A stretch of 36,856 nucleotides of DNA from Pseudomonadota bacterium (GTDB lineage Bacteria; Pseudomonadota; Alphaproteobacteria; Rhizobiales; Xanthobacteraceae), in assembly GCA_023386635.1 (NCBI GenBank), contig JAEWJH010000050.1:1-36856 (forward strand), read 5' to 3'. Under the pieces are notes generated by a model, which was not told where the DNA came from, searched no databases, and was given only the letters and a program-made list of their open reading frames with translations. Shown here piece after piece: positions 13,959 through 21,394 of the stretch. A program made the translations under genes and the position numbers. The stretch's first letter is position 1, and every line of letters begins with the position of its first letter.

Positions 13959-16874
13959 ATGACCGACATGAATAAACCGGCAGGCTACGGCCACGACGCC
14001 AAGGGCGCGGCGGGCGGCACGACAGTGGCCGGCGGCAAGCCGCATGTGGCGCATACGGCGCCGATGGACAAGGTTTCCGGCGTAGGCGAGGGCACCACCG
14101 CCCAGACGTTCTTCATCGACGACAACGAGATCGACCTCCGCCCCGGCGAGACGATCTTCCGCGCGGCGCGGCGGCTCGACATCAAGCTGCCGCATCTGTG
14201 CTATGCGCCGCAGCCGGGCTACCGGCCCGACGGCAATTGCCGCGTCTGCATGGTCGAGATCGAAGGCGAGCGGGTGCTCGCCGCGAGCTGCCTGCGCACG
14301 CCGTCGCCGGGCATGAAGGTCAAGACCCAGACCCATCGCGCCAAGAGCGCGCGCAAGATGGTCGCCGAGCTGCTGCTCACCGACCAGCCGGCGAAGGAGG
14401 TCGCGCACGATCCGGATTCCGAATTCTGGAAGACGATCGGCCGGCAGGGTCTGACCGAAAGCCGCTTCCCGAAATATGACGCCAAGGCGGTGCCGGCGCC
14501 CGACCGCAGCCATCCGGCGATGGCGGTCAATCTCGACGCCTGCATCCAGTGCAATCTCTGCGTGCGCGCCTGCCGCGAAGTGCAGGTCAATGACGTGATC
14601 GGCATGGCCGGCCGCGGCATGAGCGAGAAGATCGTGTTCGACTTCGACGATCCGATGGGCGCGTCGACCTGCGTCGCTTGCGGCGAATGCGTGCAGGCGT
14701 GTCCGACCGGCGCGCTGATGCCGGCGTCGCTCGTCGACAACAACAACGTCCGCACCGAATTTCCGGATCGCAAGGTCGACAGCGTCTGTCCGTATTGCGG
14801 CGTCGGCTGCCAGCTCACTTACGAGATCAAGAACGACAAGATCGTCTCGGTGTCGGGCCGCAACGGTCCCGCCAACGAGCAGCGTCTGTGCGTCAAGGGC
14901 CGCTTCGGCTTCGACTATGTCGCCAACCCGCAGCGTCTGACGATGCCGCTGGTGCGCAAGGACGGCGTCGGCAAGGCCGCCGACGATCTGGTCGATCCGA
15001 CCAATCCGTGGACGCATTTCCGTCCGGCGACCTGGGAAGAGGCGATGGAGCGCGCCGCCGGCGGGCTCAAGCGCATCCGTGATCGTGACGGTTCGCAGGC
15101 GCTGGCCGGCTTCGGTTCGGCGAAGGGCTCGAACGAGGAAGCTTATCTGTTCCAGAAGCTGATCCGCACCGGCTTCGGCACCAACAACGTCGATCACTGC
15201 ACGCGGCTGTGCCATGCCTCGTCGGTGGCGGCGCTGCTCGACGGCGTCGGCTCCGGCGCGGTGTCGGCGACCTTCAACGAGTGCAAGAACTCCGACGTCA
15301 TCATCGTCATCGGCTCGAATCCGACCGAGAACCATCCGGTCGCCGCGACCTTCTTCAAGCAGGCCGCCAAGCGCGGCGCCAAGCTGGTCGTGATGGATCC
15401 GCGCGCCAACGGCCTCAAGCGCCACGCCTGGCGGATGATGCAGTTCAAGAACGGCGCCGATGTCGCGATGCTCAACGCGATGCTCAACGTCATCATCGCC
15501 GAGAAGCTCTACGACCAGCAGTATATCCAGACCTATGTGGAAGGCTTCGCGCAGCTCGCCGAGCATGTGAAGGATTTCACGCCGGAAGAGATGGAACCGA
15601 TCTGCGGGATCGAAGCGGACGTGCTGCGCGAAGTGGCGCGCACCTATGCCCGCGCGCAGAGCGCGATCATCTTCTGGGGCATGGGCGTGTCGCAGCATAC
15701 CCACGGCACCGACAATGCGCGCGCGCTGATCGCGCTCGCGCTGATCACCGGCCAGATCGGCCGGCCGGGCACGGGTCTGCATCCGCTGCGCGGACAGAAC
15801 AACGTGCAGGGCGCGTCCGACGCCGGCCTGATCCCGATGTTCTTCCCCGACTACAAGTCGGTGGAGGATGCCGAGACGCGGGCGAAGTACGAAAAAGCCT
15901 GGGGCGTGCCGCTCAATCCGAAGAAGGGCAAAACCGTCGTCGAGATCATGGACGCGGTGCATGCCGAAGAGATCAAGGGCATGTATATCATGGGTGAAAA
16001 CCCGGCCATGTCCGATCCCGATCTCAACCACGCGCGCGGTGCGCTGGCGCATCTCGAACATCTCGTGGTGCAGGACATCTTCCTCACCGAGACCTGCTCG
16101 TATGCCGACGTGATCCTGCCGGCCTCGGCCTGGCCGGAGAAGGACGGCACCGTGACCAACACCAACCGTCAGGTGCAGATCGGCCGCGCCGCGATCCCGA
16201 TGCCGGGCGAGGCGCGTCAGGATCTCTGGATCCTGCAGGATCTGGCGCAGCGGCTCGGCTGCGACTGGAACTACAAGCACGTCAGCGAGGTCTATACCGA
16301 GATGGCGTCGCTGATGCCGTCGCTGAACAACATCTCGTGGGAGCGCATCGCCCGCGAGGATGCGGTGACCTATCCCGCCGACGCGCCGGACAAGCCGGGC
16401 AACGACGTGGTGTTCGTCAACGGCTTCCCGCGTCCGGGCGGACTCGGCAAGCTCGTCGCGGCGAAGCTGACGCCGCCCGACGAGACGCCGGACCACGAAT
16501 ACCCGTTCGTGCTGACCACCGGCCGCCAGCTCGAACATTGGCACACCGGGTCGATGACCCGCCGCGCCACCGTGCTCGACGCCATCGAGCCGACCGCGAG
16601 CGCGCAGCTTTCGCGCGGCACCATCGCCAGGCTCGGCATCCGTCCGGGCGATCCGGTGAGGGTATCGACGCGGCGCGGCAGCGTGCAGCTCTATTCGCGG
16701 CAGGACGATGCGGTGCCGGATGGCGTCGTGTTCATCCCGTTCGCCTATGTGGAGGCGGCGGCGAACCTGCTGACCAATCCGGCGCTCGATCCGTTCGGCA
16801 AAATTCCGGAGTTCAAGTATTGCGCCGCCAAGGTCGAGGCGGCGGTCGATGCGCCCCGCGAAGCGGCGGAGTAA
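13959..16874 (+). CDS. fdh1A: NAD-dependent formate dehydrogenase catalytic alpha subunit (W/Mo-bis-MGD)
   Basis: The 971-residue protein oxidises formate to CO2. In order: a Gly-rich leader (1-46), a ferredoxin-type [2Fe-2S] domain (C81, C94, C97, C111), two [4Fe-4S] motifs (C195/198/201/205 and C238/241/244/248), the [4Fe-4S] of the molybdopterin domain (C277, C280, C284, C311), then the bis-MGD domains. The metal-binding cysteine is C418 followed by H419 (DHCTRLCHASS). R611 in LRGQNNVQGASD matches the conserved active-site arginine. No cysteine lies between C111 and C195, so the extra NuoG-like cluster common in FdsA is not evident. Similarity to M. extorquens FDH1 suggests tungsten, but sequence cannot decide W versus Mo. 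ATG 13959 has AAGGAT upstream. No fdhD or small Fds subunit is present nearby. Confidence 0.96.
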   Translation: MTDMNKPAGYGHDAKGAAGGTTVAGGKPHVAHTAPMDKVSGVGEGTTAQTFFIDDNEIDLRPGETIFRAARRLDIKLPHLCYAPQPGYRPDGNCRVCMVEIEGERVLAASCLRTPSPGMKVKTQTHRAKSARKMVAELLLTDQPAKEVAHDPDSEFWKTIGRQGLTESRFPKYDAKAVPAPDRSHPAMAVNLDACIQCNLCVRACREVQVNDVIGMAGRGMSEKIVFDFDDPMGASTCVACGECVQACPTGALMPASLVDNNNVRTEFPDRKVDSVCPYCGVGCQLTYEIKNDKIVSVSGRNGPANEQRLCVKGRFGFDYVANPQRLTMPLVRKDGVGKAADDLVDPTNPWTHFRPATWEEAMERAAGGLKRIRDRDGSQALAGFGSAKGSNEEAYLFQKLIRTGFGTNNVDHCTRLCHASSVAALLDGVGSGAVSATFNECKNSDVIIVIGSNPTENHPVAATFFKQAAKRGAKLVVMDPRANGLKRHAWRMMQFKNGADVAMLNAMLNVIIAEKLYDQQYIQTYVEGFAQLAEHVKDFTPEEMEPICGIEADVLREVARTYARAQSAIIFWGMGVSQHTHGTDNARALIALALITGQIGRPGTGLHPLRGQNNVQGASDAGLIPMFFPDYKSVEDAETRAKYEKAWGVPLNPKKGKTVVEIMDAVHAEEIKGMYIMGENPAMSDPDLNHARGALAHLEHLVVQDIFLTETCSYADVILPASAWPEKDGTVTNTNRQVQIGRAAIPMPGEARQDLWILQDLAQRLGCDWNYKHVSEVYTEMASLMPSLNNISWERIAREDAVTYPADAPDKPGNDVVFVNGFPRPGGLGKLVAAKLTPPDETPDHEYPFVLTTGRQLEHWHTGSMTRRATVLDAIEPTASAQLSRGTIARLGIRPGDPVRVSTRRGSVQLYSRQDDAVPDGVVFIPFAYVEAAANLLTNPALDPFGKIPEFKYCAAKVEAAVDAPREAAE

Positions 16875-16893
16875 TCCGCGTCGTCGTCACATC

Positions 16894-16920
16894 GATCCGC
16901 CGCGTTAGCGGCGGCGGATC
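16894..16920. terminator. Hairpin between convergent fdh1A and O-methyltransferase genes
   Basis: GATCCGCCGC (16894-16903) pairs with GCGGCGGATC (16911-16920) across seven bases. It overlaps the end of the methyltransferase gene. No T-run is present on either strand, so it is only a possible bidirectional terminator. Confidence 0.45.
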
Positions 16921-17594
16921 AGCGTGAGCCCGTCGGCGATCGGCAGCATCACCGTCTCGATCCGCGCATCGAACGCCATCCGGTCGTTGAAGGCGCGCAT
17001 TCCGTCGGTATCGGCGTCGCGATGGCTCTCGTCCATCACCCAGCCGTGCCACAGCGCATTGTCGACGCCAATCAGACCGCTCGGCGCCAGCAACCGCAGC
17101 GCCTCGTCGACATAGTCGCCGACCAGCGCCTTGTCGGCATCGATGAAGATGAAATCGAACAGCAGATCGGGCGCGTCCGACAGACTGCGCAGCGTCGGCA
17201 GCGCCTCGCCGGTCAGGACGTCGATGCGCTCGGCGACGCCGGCCGCAGTCCAGTGCCGGCGGGCGATGTCGAGCCAGGCGCGATCGCGGTCGATGGTGAC
17301 GACGCGGCCGGCGGACGTCATGCCTTCGGCGAGGGCTTGCGCCGAGAGGCCGGTGAAGGTGCCGATATCGAGCACGCGCCGCCAGCGCAGATGACTGGCC
17401 AGGAAACGAAACAGCGCATATTGCTCGCGCGCCAGCATCATGATCGCCGGATCGCCGAGCGCGACAGTCTCCGCGAACAGAGCGTCGCCGTGCGGTGAAT
17501 AACTGCTGCTGCGGGCGAGCATGTAGGTCTCGACCGGTGGCGGCAGCAGGAAGGCCATGCGGCCGGGGGTCCAGGCGGGTTTGATGTCGGTCAT
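16905..17594 (-). CDS. SAM-dependent O-methyltransferase (CCoAMT/COMT-like, class I)
   Basis: The 229-residue protein has a Rossmann SAM-binding fold. Motif I is VLDIGTFTGLS near residue 74. An acidic SAM-ribose residue follows in VVTIDRDRAW, and the metal-site motif FDFIFIDADKA and the segment GLIGVDNALWHGWV are typical of the metal-dependent catechol/caffeoyl-CoA O-methyltransferase family. The length is normal. The substrate cannot be read from sequence. It is convergent with fdh1A, 30 nt away. Its start lies 24 nt from the perfect TTGTATACAA palindrome, so it may be regulated through that site. No strong Shine-Dalgarno is visible; a later start at Met13 is possible. Confidence 0.85.
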   Translation of the reverse strand: MTDIKPAWTPGRMAFLLPPPVETYMLARSSSYSPHGDALFAETVALGDPAIMMLAREQYALFRFLASHLRWRRVLDIGTFTGLSAQALAEGMTSAGRVVTIDRDRAWLDIARRHWTAAGVAERIDVLTGEALPTLRSLSDAPDLLFDFIFIDADKALVGDYVDEALRLLAPSGLIGVDNALWHGWVMDESHRDADTDGMRAFNDRMAFDARIETVMLPIADGLTLIRRR

Positions 17595-17618
17595 CTTAGT
17601 GTGTTCAAAAATCTATTT

Positions 17619-17628
17619 TTGTATACAA
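17619..17628. promoter_or_regulatory. Perfect palindrome TTGTATACAA, candidate GntR operator
   Basis: This 10-bp perfect palindrome lies in AT-rich DNA within a GC-rich region, between the divergent O-methyltransferase gene (24 nt away) and panE2 (392 nt away). It is nearly identical to the site before the GntR gene at 2108-2117. It may tie this locus to the oxalate regulator. Confidence 0.55.
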
Positions 17629-18020
17629 TAGAAACGAGCTGACGATGTCAAATTCCCTGGGGAGGCTTCTCGCTGGAAGAATGGGAGGGGATGGGCCGCG
17701 AGCCGCGACGTGGACATGACCGGAAGAGGTGCGCGCCACTCTTCCCGGCCTCATCCTGAGGAGGCCGCGGAGCGGCCGTCTCGGAGGACGAGGCGGCCAG
17801 ACACGGTGCACGCCCCCCGAGTCCGCTGTGGGGTTGATGTGCGGCTTCGCCCGTTCACCGCTTCACCGGTCCGATGGCCGCCCTCCGCATCGTGATGCGG
17901 TGCCGGCATCACGGAAAACCGCTTCGCACTTCGCGCGGTGATGCACTAGATTGCGCACCTCATAATGTCGATCCGCGGCGGTCAGCTGCGGGCCAATCAC
18001 AAAAAGACGGGAGTTTCGGC
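17629..18020. other. Intergenic region with a repeat and no gene
   Basis: Apart from a repeat at 17749-17798, this stretch holds no convincing coding sequence. Short open frames here have no family resemblance or ribosome-binding site. It forms the long leader of panE2, whose Shine-Dalgarno GGGAG is at 18009-18013. Confidence 0.6.
17749..17798. repeat. Intergenic palindromic repeat (CCTCATCCTGAGGAGGC family)
   Basis: CCTCATCCTGAGGAGGCCGC followed by GCGGCCGTCTCGGAGGACGAGGC is an imperfect inverted element. It matches, in inverted orientation, the second half of the repeat at 26211-26325 (CTCGTCCTTCGAGACG ... CTCAGGATGAGGC). This kind of repeat is common between genes in Bradyrhizobium relatives. 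Confidence 0.65.
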
Positions 18021-19079
18021 ATGGCTTACAACATCCTTCTCATGGGCGCGTCCTACGGATCGTTGCTCGCCTCCAAACTGCTGTTCGGCGGCCATTCGAT
18101 CCATCTGGTGTGCCTGCCGGCCGAGGCCGATCTCATCAATGCCGATGGCTTCAAGGTGACGCTGCCGGTGCGCGGGCGCTCGGCGCCGGTGCTGCTCGAA
18201 TCGCGCAAGCTCCCGGGCAAGGTCACGGCCGGTCCGGCGACCGGCGTCGATCCGTCGAAATACGATCTCGTCGGCCTGTGCATGCAGGAGCCGCAATATC
18301 GCTCCGACGGCGTGCGGCAGTTGCTGGACGCGGTGGGCAAGTCGGGCGTGCCGTGCATGTCGATCATGAACATGCCGCCGCTGCCCTACATCAAGCGTAT
18401 CCCCGGCCTCGACTACAAGGCGCTGGAGCCGGCCTATACCGATCCGCGCGTCTGGGATTCGGTGCAGTCGCAGAACATCACGCTCAATAGCCCGGACCCG
18501 CAGGCGATCCGCCCGCCGGACGGCAAGGCCAATGAACTCCTGGTGACGCTGCCGACCAACTTCAAATGCGCGCGGTTCGAGAGCGACAAGGCCACGGCGA
18601 TCATCCGCCAGCTTGAGAAGGACGTGGACGGCGCGCGCTTCGACACGCCGGAGGGCAAGATCGAACTGCCGGTGAAGCTGAAGGTCTACGACTCGATCTT
18701 CGTGCCGCTCGCCAAATGGGCAATGCTGCTCGCGGGCAATTACCGCTGCATCACCGACGACGGCATGCGCACCGCGCAGGAAGCGGTTCATTCCAATATC
18801 GAGGAGTCGCGCTCGGTCTATAACTTCGTGTTCGACCTGTGCGTGAAGCTCGGCGCCGATCCGAAGGACCTTGTGCCGTTTGAGAAATATGCGGCGGCGG
18901 CGCAGAGCCTGTCGCGTCCGGCCTCGGCCGCGCGCGCGTTGCAGAACGGCGCGCCGAACATCGAGCGGGCCGACAAGCTGGTGCAGCTCATCGCCAGGCA
19001 GAAAGGCATGAGCAATCCGGTGGTCGACGCTATCGTCGCGCGCGTCGATCGGCGGCTTGAGGCGAACCGGAAGAAGTAA
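18021..19079 (+). CDS. panE2: PanE/ApbA-like reductase, candidate oxalyl-CoA reductase
   Basis: The 352-residue protein resembles ketopantoate reductase: an N-terminal nucleotide-binding domain (1-~185) and a helical C-terminal domain (~200-350). The binding loop reads G9-A-S-Y-G13-S rather than the canonical GxGxxG, and the protein is longer than true PanE (~300), so it is probably not a pantothenate enzyme. In Methylobacterium extorquens the PanE2 paralogue reduces oxalyl-CoA to glyoxylate during growth on oxalate. The oxc/frc/fhs/fdh genes in this window make the same role likely here, but that is inference. ATG 18021 has GGGAG eight bases upstream; the open frame before it is not conserved. 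A GntR-type palindrome lies far upstream, and a terminator follows the gene. Confidence 0.72.
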   Translation: MAYNILLMGASYGSLLASKLLFGGHSIHLVCLPAEADLINADGFKVTLPVRGRSAPVLLESRKLPGKVTAGPATGVDPSKYDLVGLCMQEPQYRSDGVRQLLDAVGKSGVPCMSIMNMPPLPYIKRIPGLDYKALEPAYTDPRVWDSVQSQNITLNSPDPQAIRPPDGKANELLVTLPTNFKCARFESDKATAIIRQLEKDVDGARFDTPEGKIELPVKLKVYDSIFVPLAKWAMLLAGNYRCITDDGMRTAQEAVHSNIEESRSVYNFVFDLCVKLGADPKDLVPFEKYAAAAQSLSRPASAARALQNGAPNIERADKLVQLIARQKGMSNPVVDAIVARVDRRLEANRKK

Positions 19080-19106
19080 GGCTCGACCGTTCTTCGATCA
19101 AATATC

Positions 19107-19134
19107 AAAAGGCCCGGCATTTGCCGGGCCTTTT
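19107..19134. terminator. Bidirectional terminator between panE2 and csbD
   Basis: AAAAGGCCCGGCA (19107-19119) and TGCCGGGCCTTTT (19122-19134) form a perfect 13-bp palindrome with a T-run on both strands. It serves the convergent genes on each side. Confidence 0.92.
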
Positions 19135-19171
19135 CGTTCCACGTATGCTTGGCGTTCAAGATGCTTGCCGA

Positions 19172-19378
19172 TCAATTCCAGTTCTGGGTGCCGTACCAGT
19201 CGTCGATCTGCTTCTTCGCCGCATCTTTCTGGATGCCGTAGCGCTCCTGGATCTTGCCTTCGAGCTGGTCGCGCTTGCCGGCAATCTTGTCGAGATCGTC
19301 GTCAGTCAGATCGCCCCACTGCTCCTTGACCTTGCCCTTGAGTTGCTTCCAATTACCTTCCACACGGTTCCAGTCCAT
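19172..19378 (-). CDS. csbD: CsbD-family stress-response protein
   Basis: This 68-residue hydrophilic protein has the CsbD signature from its first residues: MDWNRVEGNWKQLKGKVKEQ, then WGDLTDDDLDKIAGKRDQLEGKIQ. CsbD-like proteins are small, abundant, general-stress proteins of unknown mechanism. I chose ATG 19378 because the family homology begins there; the longer open frame upstream is not conserved. It is convergent with panE2 and shares its terminator. GAGG lies upstream of the start. I looked for an EcfG-type stress promoter and found a GGAAC element but no properly spaced second element. Confidence 0.9.
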   Translation of the reverse strand: MDWNRVEGNWKQLKGKVKEQWGDLTDDDLDKIAGKRDQLEGKIQERYGIQKDAAKKQIDDWYGTQNWN

Positions 19379-19506
19379 CGGATAAAACCTCATTCGTTGT
19401 GTCGCGCGACATGCGCGGACGTTCACAGCGATAACGTTCCGATGCTGCAATGCGTTCCCGTCTGCATGCCGCCTGCGCGGATTTGACCGGACGGGAACTG
19501 CGACGC

Positions 19507-19764
19507 TCAGTCGGCGTCGCTCTGGAAATAGGCTTCGACCGGTCCGGTCAATTTGATCGTGACCGGATTGCCGTGGCGATCCTTCGCCTTGCCGGCGGCG
19601 ACCCGCACCCAGTTCTCGCTGATGCAATATTCCTCGACGTCGGTGCGCTCCTTGCCCTTGAAGCGGATACCGATGCCGCGGGCCAAGACGCTCTCGTCGT
19701 AAAATGGGCTGCGCGGGTCGTTGCTCAGGTGATCGGGCGGCGTGGTGTTGGGCGTATCGGTCAT
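19507..19764 (-). CDS. DUF3297 family protein
   Basis: This is an 85-residue soluble protein with the conserved core of DUF3297: NDPRSPFYDE, GIGIRFKGKERTDVEEYCISENWVRV and GNPVTIKLTGPVEAYF. It is a conserved small family of unknown function found across Proteobacteria. There is no signal peptide or membrane segment. It lies between csbD and a membrane-protein gene on the same strand but 80-130 nt from each, so co-transcription is possible. No function can be inferred from the sequence. Confidence 0.85.
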   Translation of the reverse strand: MTDTPNTTPPDHLSNDPRSPFYDESVLARGIGIRFKGKERTDVEEYCISENWVRVAAGKAKDRHGNPVTIKLTGPVEAYFQSDAD

Positions 19765-19844
19765 GGTCGTGTCGGTGATGGCCTGCGGGGATAGGTGTCA
19801 AAGAACACGGCGCTTATCCGATAATGCCGCCGCGGCCGCAATGG

Positions 19845-20348
19845 TCAGCTTCGCCGGTGCGTCCAGCGGCGCCACAGGGCGGCGGCCCGCGCCCGGAGAT
19901 CGGACCATAGCCGCTTTGCGGCGGCAACGCCGGGAAGCCCGTTGATCAGACCGAGCCACCGCAGGAACCAACCGTAGGCCCAGGCGAAGGCCGGGATCGT
20001 CAGCAGCTTGTCCTTGTTGACGTGAAACATGCGCTCGACGGCGACCAGCTTGATGATTTCGGCGATAACGATGATGGCGATGCCCTGCACCGGATGGCCG
20101 GTGGCGATCCGCCAGGCGCCAACGGGCTTCGCCGGTTCCAACACCGCCAGCGGCACGACAAACACGGCCAGTGCTGCGTAGGGCGGGAGCCGTCGCAGCA
20201 GATCGGACAGCCACGCAAACAGGCCGAGCCGGGCGAATGCGGTGAACGCCGCCTGCGACAGACGGAAGAAAATCGCGTCGAGGATGAAGTAAACGATCGC
20301 CAGCGCTGACAGTGCGATCCGGCTCCATTTCCTGATCTGCGCGCGCAC
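19845..20348 (-). CDS. Conserved hypothetical membrane protein
   Basis: The 167-residue protein has three likely membrane segments (about residues 10-30, 55-75 and 85-105), an amphipathic stretch near 120-140, and a basic C-terminal tail (ALWRRWTHRRS). The basic N-terminus MRAQIRKWSR suggests the N-terminus stays inside. I recognise no enzyme or transporter motif. It is divergent from the psiF-like gene, with 87 nt between the starts. The start codon is GTG on the minus strand at 20348; a later start is possible. Confidence 0.6.
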   Translation of the reverse strand: MRAQIRKWSRIALSALAIVYFILDAIFFRLSQAAFTAFARLGLFAWLSDLLRRLPPYAALAVFVVPLAVLEPAKPVGAWRIATGHPVQGIAIIVIAEIIKLVAVERMFHVNKDKLLTIPAFAWAYGWFLRWLGLINGLPGVAAAKRLWSDLRARAAALWRRWTHRRS

Positions 20349-20435
20349 CGTGTCGTCGCCTTATCCTGCATGCCGCCGAGAGCGAAACATGATATCCTGT
20401 TCGCCGGCATTCGGAGAAACGCCGGGGGAGACAAC

Positions 20436-20696
20436 ATGCTCAAATTTTTTGGTGGAGTGACGGCCGTCGTGGCGCTGTCGATCATGGCCGTGGCACCCGC
20501 GGTCGCGGTCAGCGCCAAGGACAAGATGGCGACCTGCAAGTTTGGCGCTGACGATCAGAAGCTTGCCGGCAAGGCGCGGGCTGCGTTCATGGCCAAGTGC
20601 ATGAGCAATGAGAAGGGCGGCGCCAAGACTCAGGGTGCCAAGACTCAGGGTGCCAAGACGCCGGCCGCGAAGCCTGCACCGAAGCCGGCCGGTTGA
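20436..20696 (+). CDS. PsiF-like small secreted protein
   Basis: The 86-residue protein has a signal peptide (MLKFFGGVTAVVALSIMAVAPAVAVSA) and then one PsiF-type repeat: DKMATCKFGADDQKLAGKARAAFMAKCM, with two conserved cysteines. The tail is Lys/Ala/Pro-rich and contains the unit AKTQG twice, encoded by an exact 15-bp tandem DNA repeat near 20631-20660. PsiF is a phosphate-starvation-induced periplasmic protein of unknown function in E. coli. ATG 20436 has GGGGGAG upstream. A histone-like gene follows on the same strand. Confidence 0.75.
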   Translation: MLKFFGGVTAVVALSIMAVAPAVAVSAKDKMATCKFGADDQKLAGKARAAFMAKCMSNEKGGAKTQGAKTQGAKTPAAKPAPKPAG

Positions 20697-20787
20697 TGGC
20701 GGATGGGAACCGCCGGGTTCCAATAGCGTTATCCGGCGGCAGAACAGCCGGCGCCTCATGCGCGCGGCATTTGGGGGACGAATCACC

Positions 20788-21258
20788 ATGGCTAAACGAG
20801 GAATTCTCGCCAGCACCGGTCAGACCATTGCCGGCCTGGCGGAAGCGGGTGTCGAAGGCGCGAAGTCGCTGGCCGAAGGCGCGGCGTCGACCGCAAGCGA
20901 TCTCGCCAGTGGCGCGGTCGAAGGCACGCGGCGGCTCGTCGGTCGCAAGCGTCGCAAGCGCAAGACCAGCACGGTCGGGCAGGTGACGCGCCGCGCGTCG
21001 AGCCTAATCGCGAAAGCGAAGCGCGAAGTGTCCAAGGCCAAGCGGAGCACCCGCCGCAAGACCAAGGCAGCGAAGCGCAAGAAGCGCGTCGTCACCGCCA
21101 AGCGCAAAACGAAACGCACGGTGCGCAAAGCGGCCCGGACCGCCCGGAAGACGGCGCGTACCGTCCGGCGCAGCGCCAAACGTGTGGCAAAGCGGGCCAC
21201 CAAGCGCACGGCCAAGCAGGCAACCAAGCGTACGACGCGGCGGGCCAAACGGGCCTGA
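20788..21258 (+). CDS. Histone H1-like basic protein
   Basis: The 156-residue protein has two parts. Residues 1-50 are Ala/Gly/Glu-rich and probably an amphipathic helix (GLAEAGVEGAKSLAEGAAS). Residues 53-156 are extremely basic, with Arg, Lys, Ala and Thr in repeats such as RKAART, ARKTAR, KRATKRTAK. This resembles bacterial histone H1-like proteins (Hc1/AlgP type) that bind DNA or RNA without sequence specificity. ATG 20788 has GGGGGACG about nine bases upstream, and the in-frame extension before it is not plausible protein. The gene ends in a strong terminator. A role in nucleoid compaction or stress is inferred only from composition. Confidence 0.7.
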   Translation: MAKRGILASTGQTIAGLAEAGVEGAKSLAEGAASTASDLASGAVEGTRRLVGRKRRKRKTSTVGQVTRRASSLIAKAKREVSKAKRSTRRKTKAAKRKKRVVTAKRKTKRTVRKAARTARKTARTVRRSAKRVAKRATKRTAKQATKRTTRRAKRA

Positions 21259-21282
21259 CCGGCACTCTCGTTCGTTAAGCTC

Positions 21283-21318
21283 ACAGCCGCCGGCGCCCCC
21301 GGCGGCTGTTGGTCTTTC
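21283..21318 (+). terminator. Rho-independent terminator after the histone-like gene
   Basis: ACAGCCGCCGG (21283-21293) pairs with CCGGCGGCTGT (21299-21309) with a CGCCC loop, followed by the short T-rich stretch TGGTCTTTC. Confidence 0.75.
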
Positions 21319-21394
21319 GGATCATGACTTTGCGGGTCTTTCCGCATATGGTCCGGCCACGGCGGCGTCTCCCGCCGGACGACGAGGGCCTTCC

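Noticed and set aside
13566..16544. Very long (about 990 codons) open frame antisense to fdh1A and fdh1B
   Set aside because: It mirrors the codon structure of the GC-rich fdh genes, has low-complexity Arg/His/Asp composition and no family resemblance.
19379..19445. EcfG-type general stress promoter before csbD
   Set aside because: A GGAAC element is present on the minus strand (19436-19440), but no CGTT lies 16-17 nt further on.
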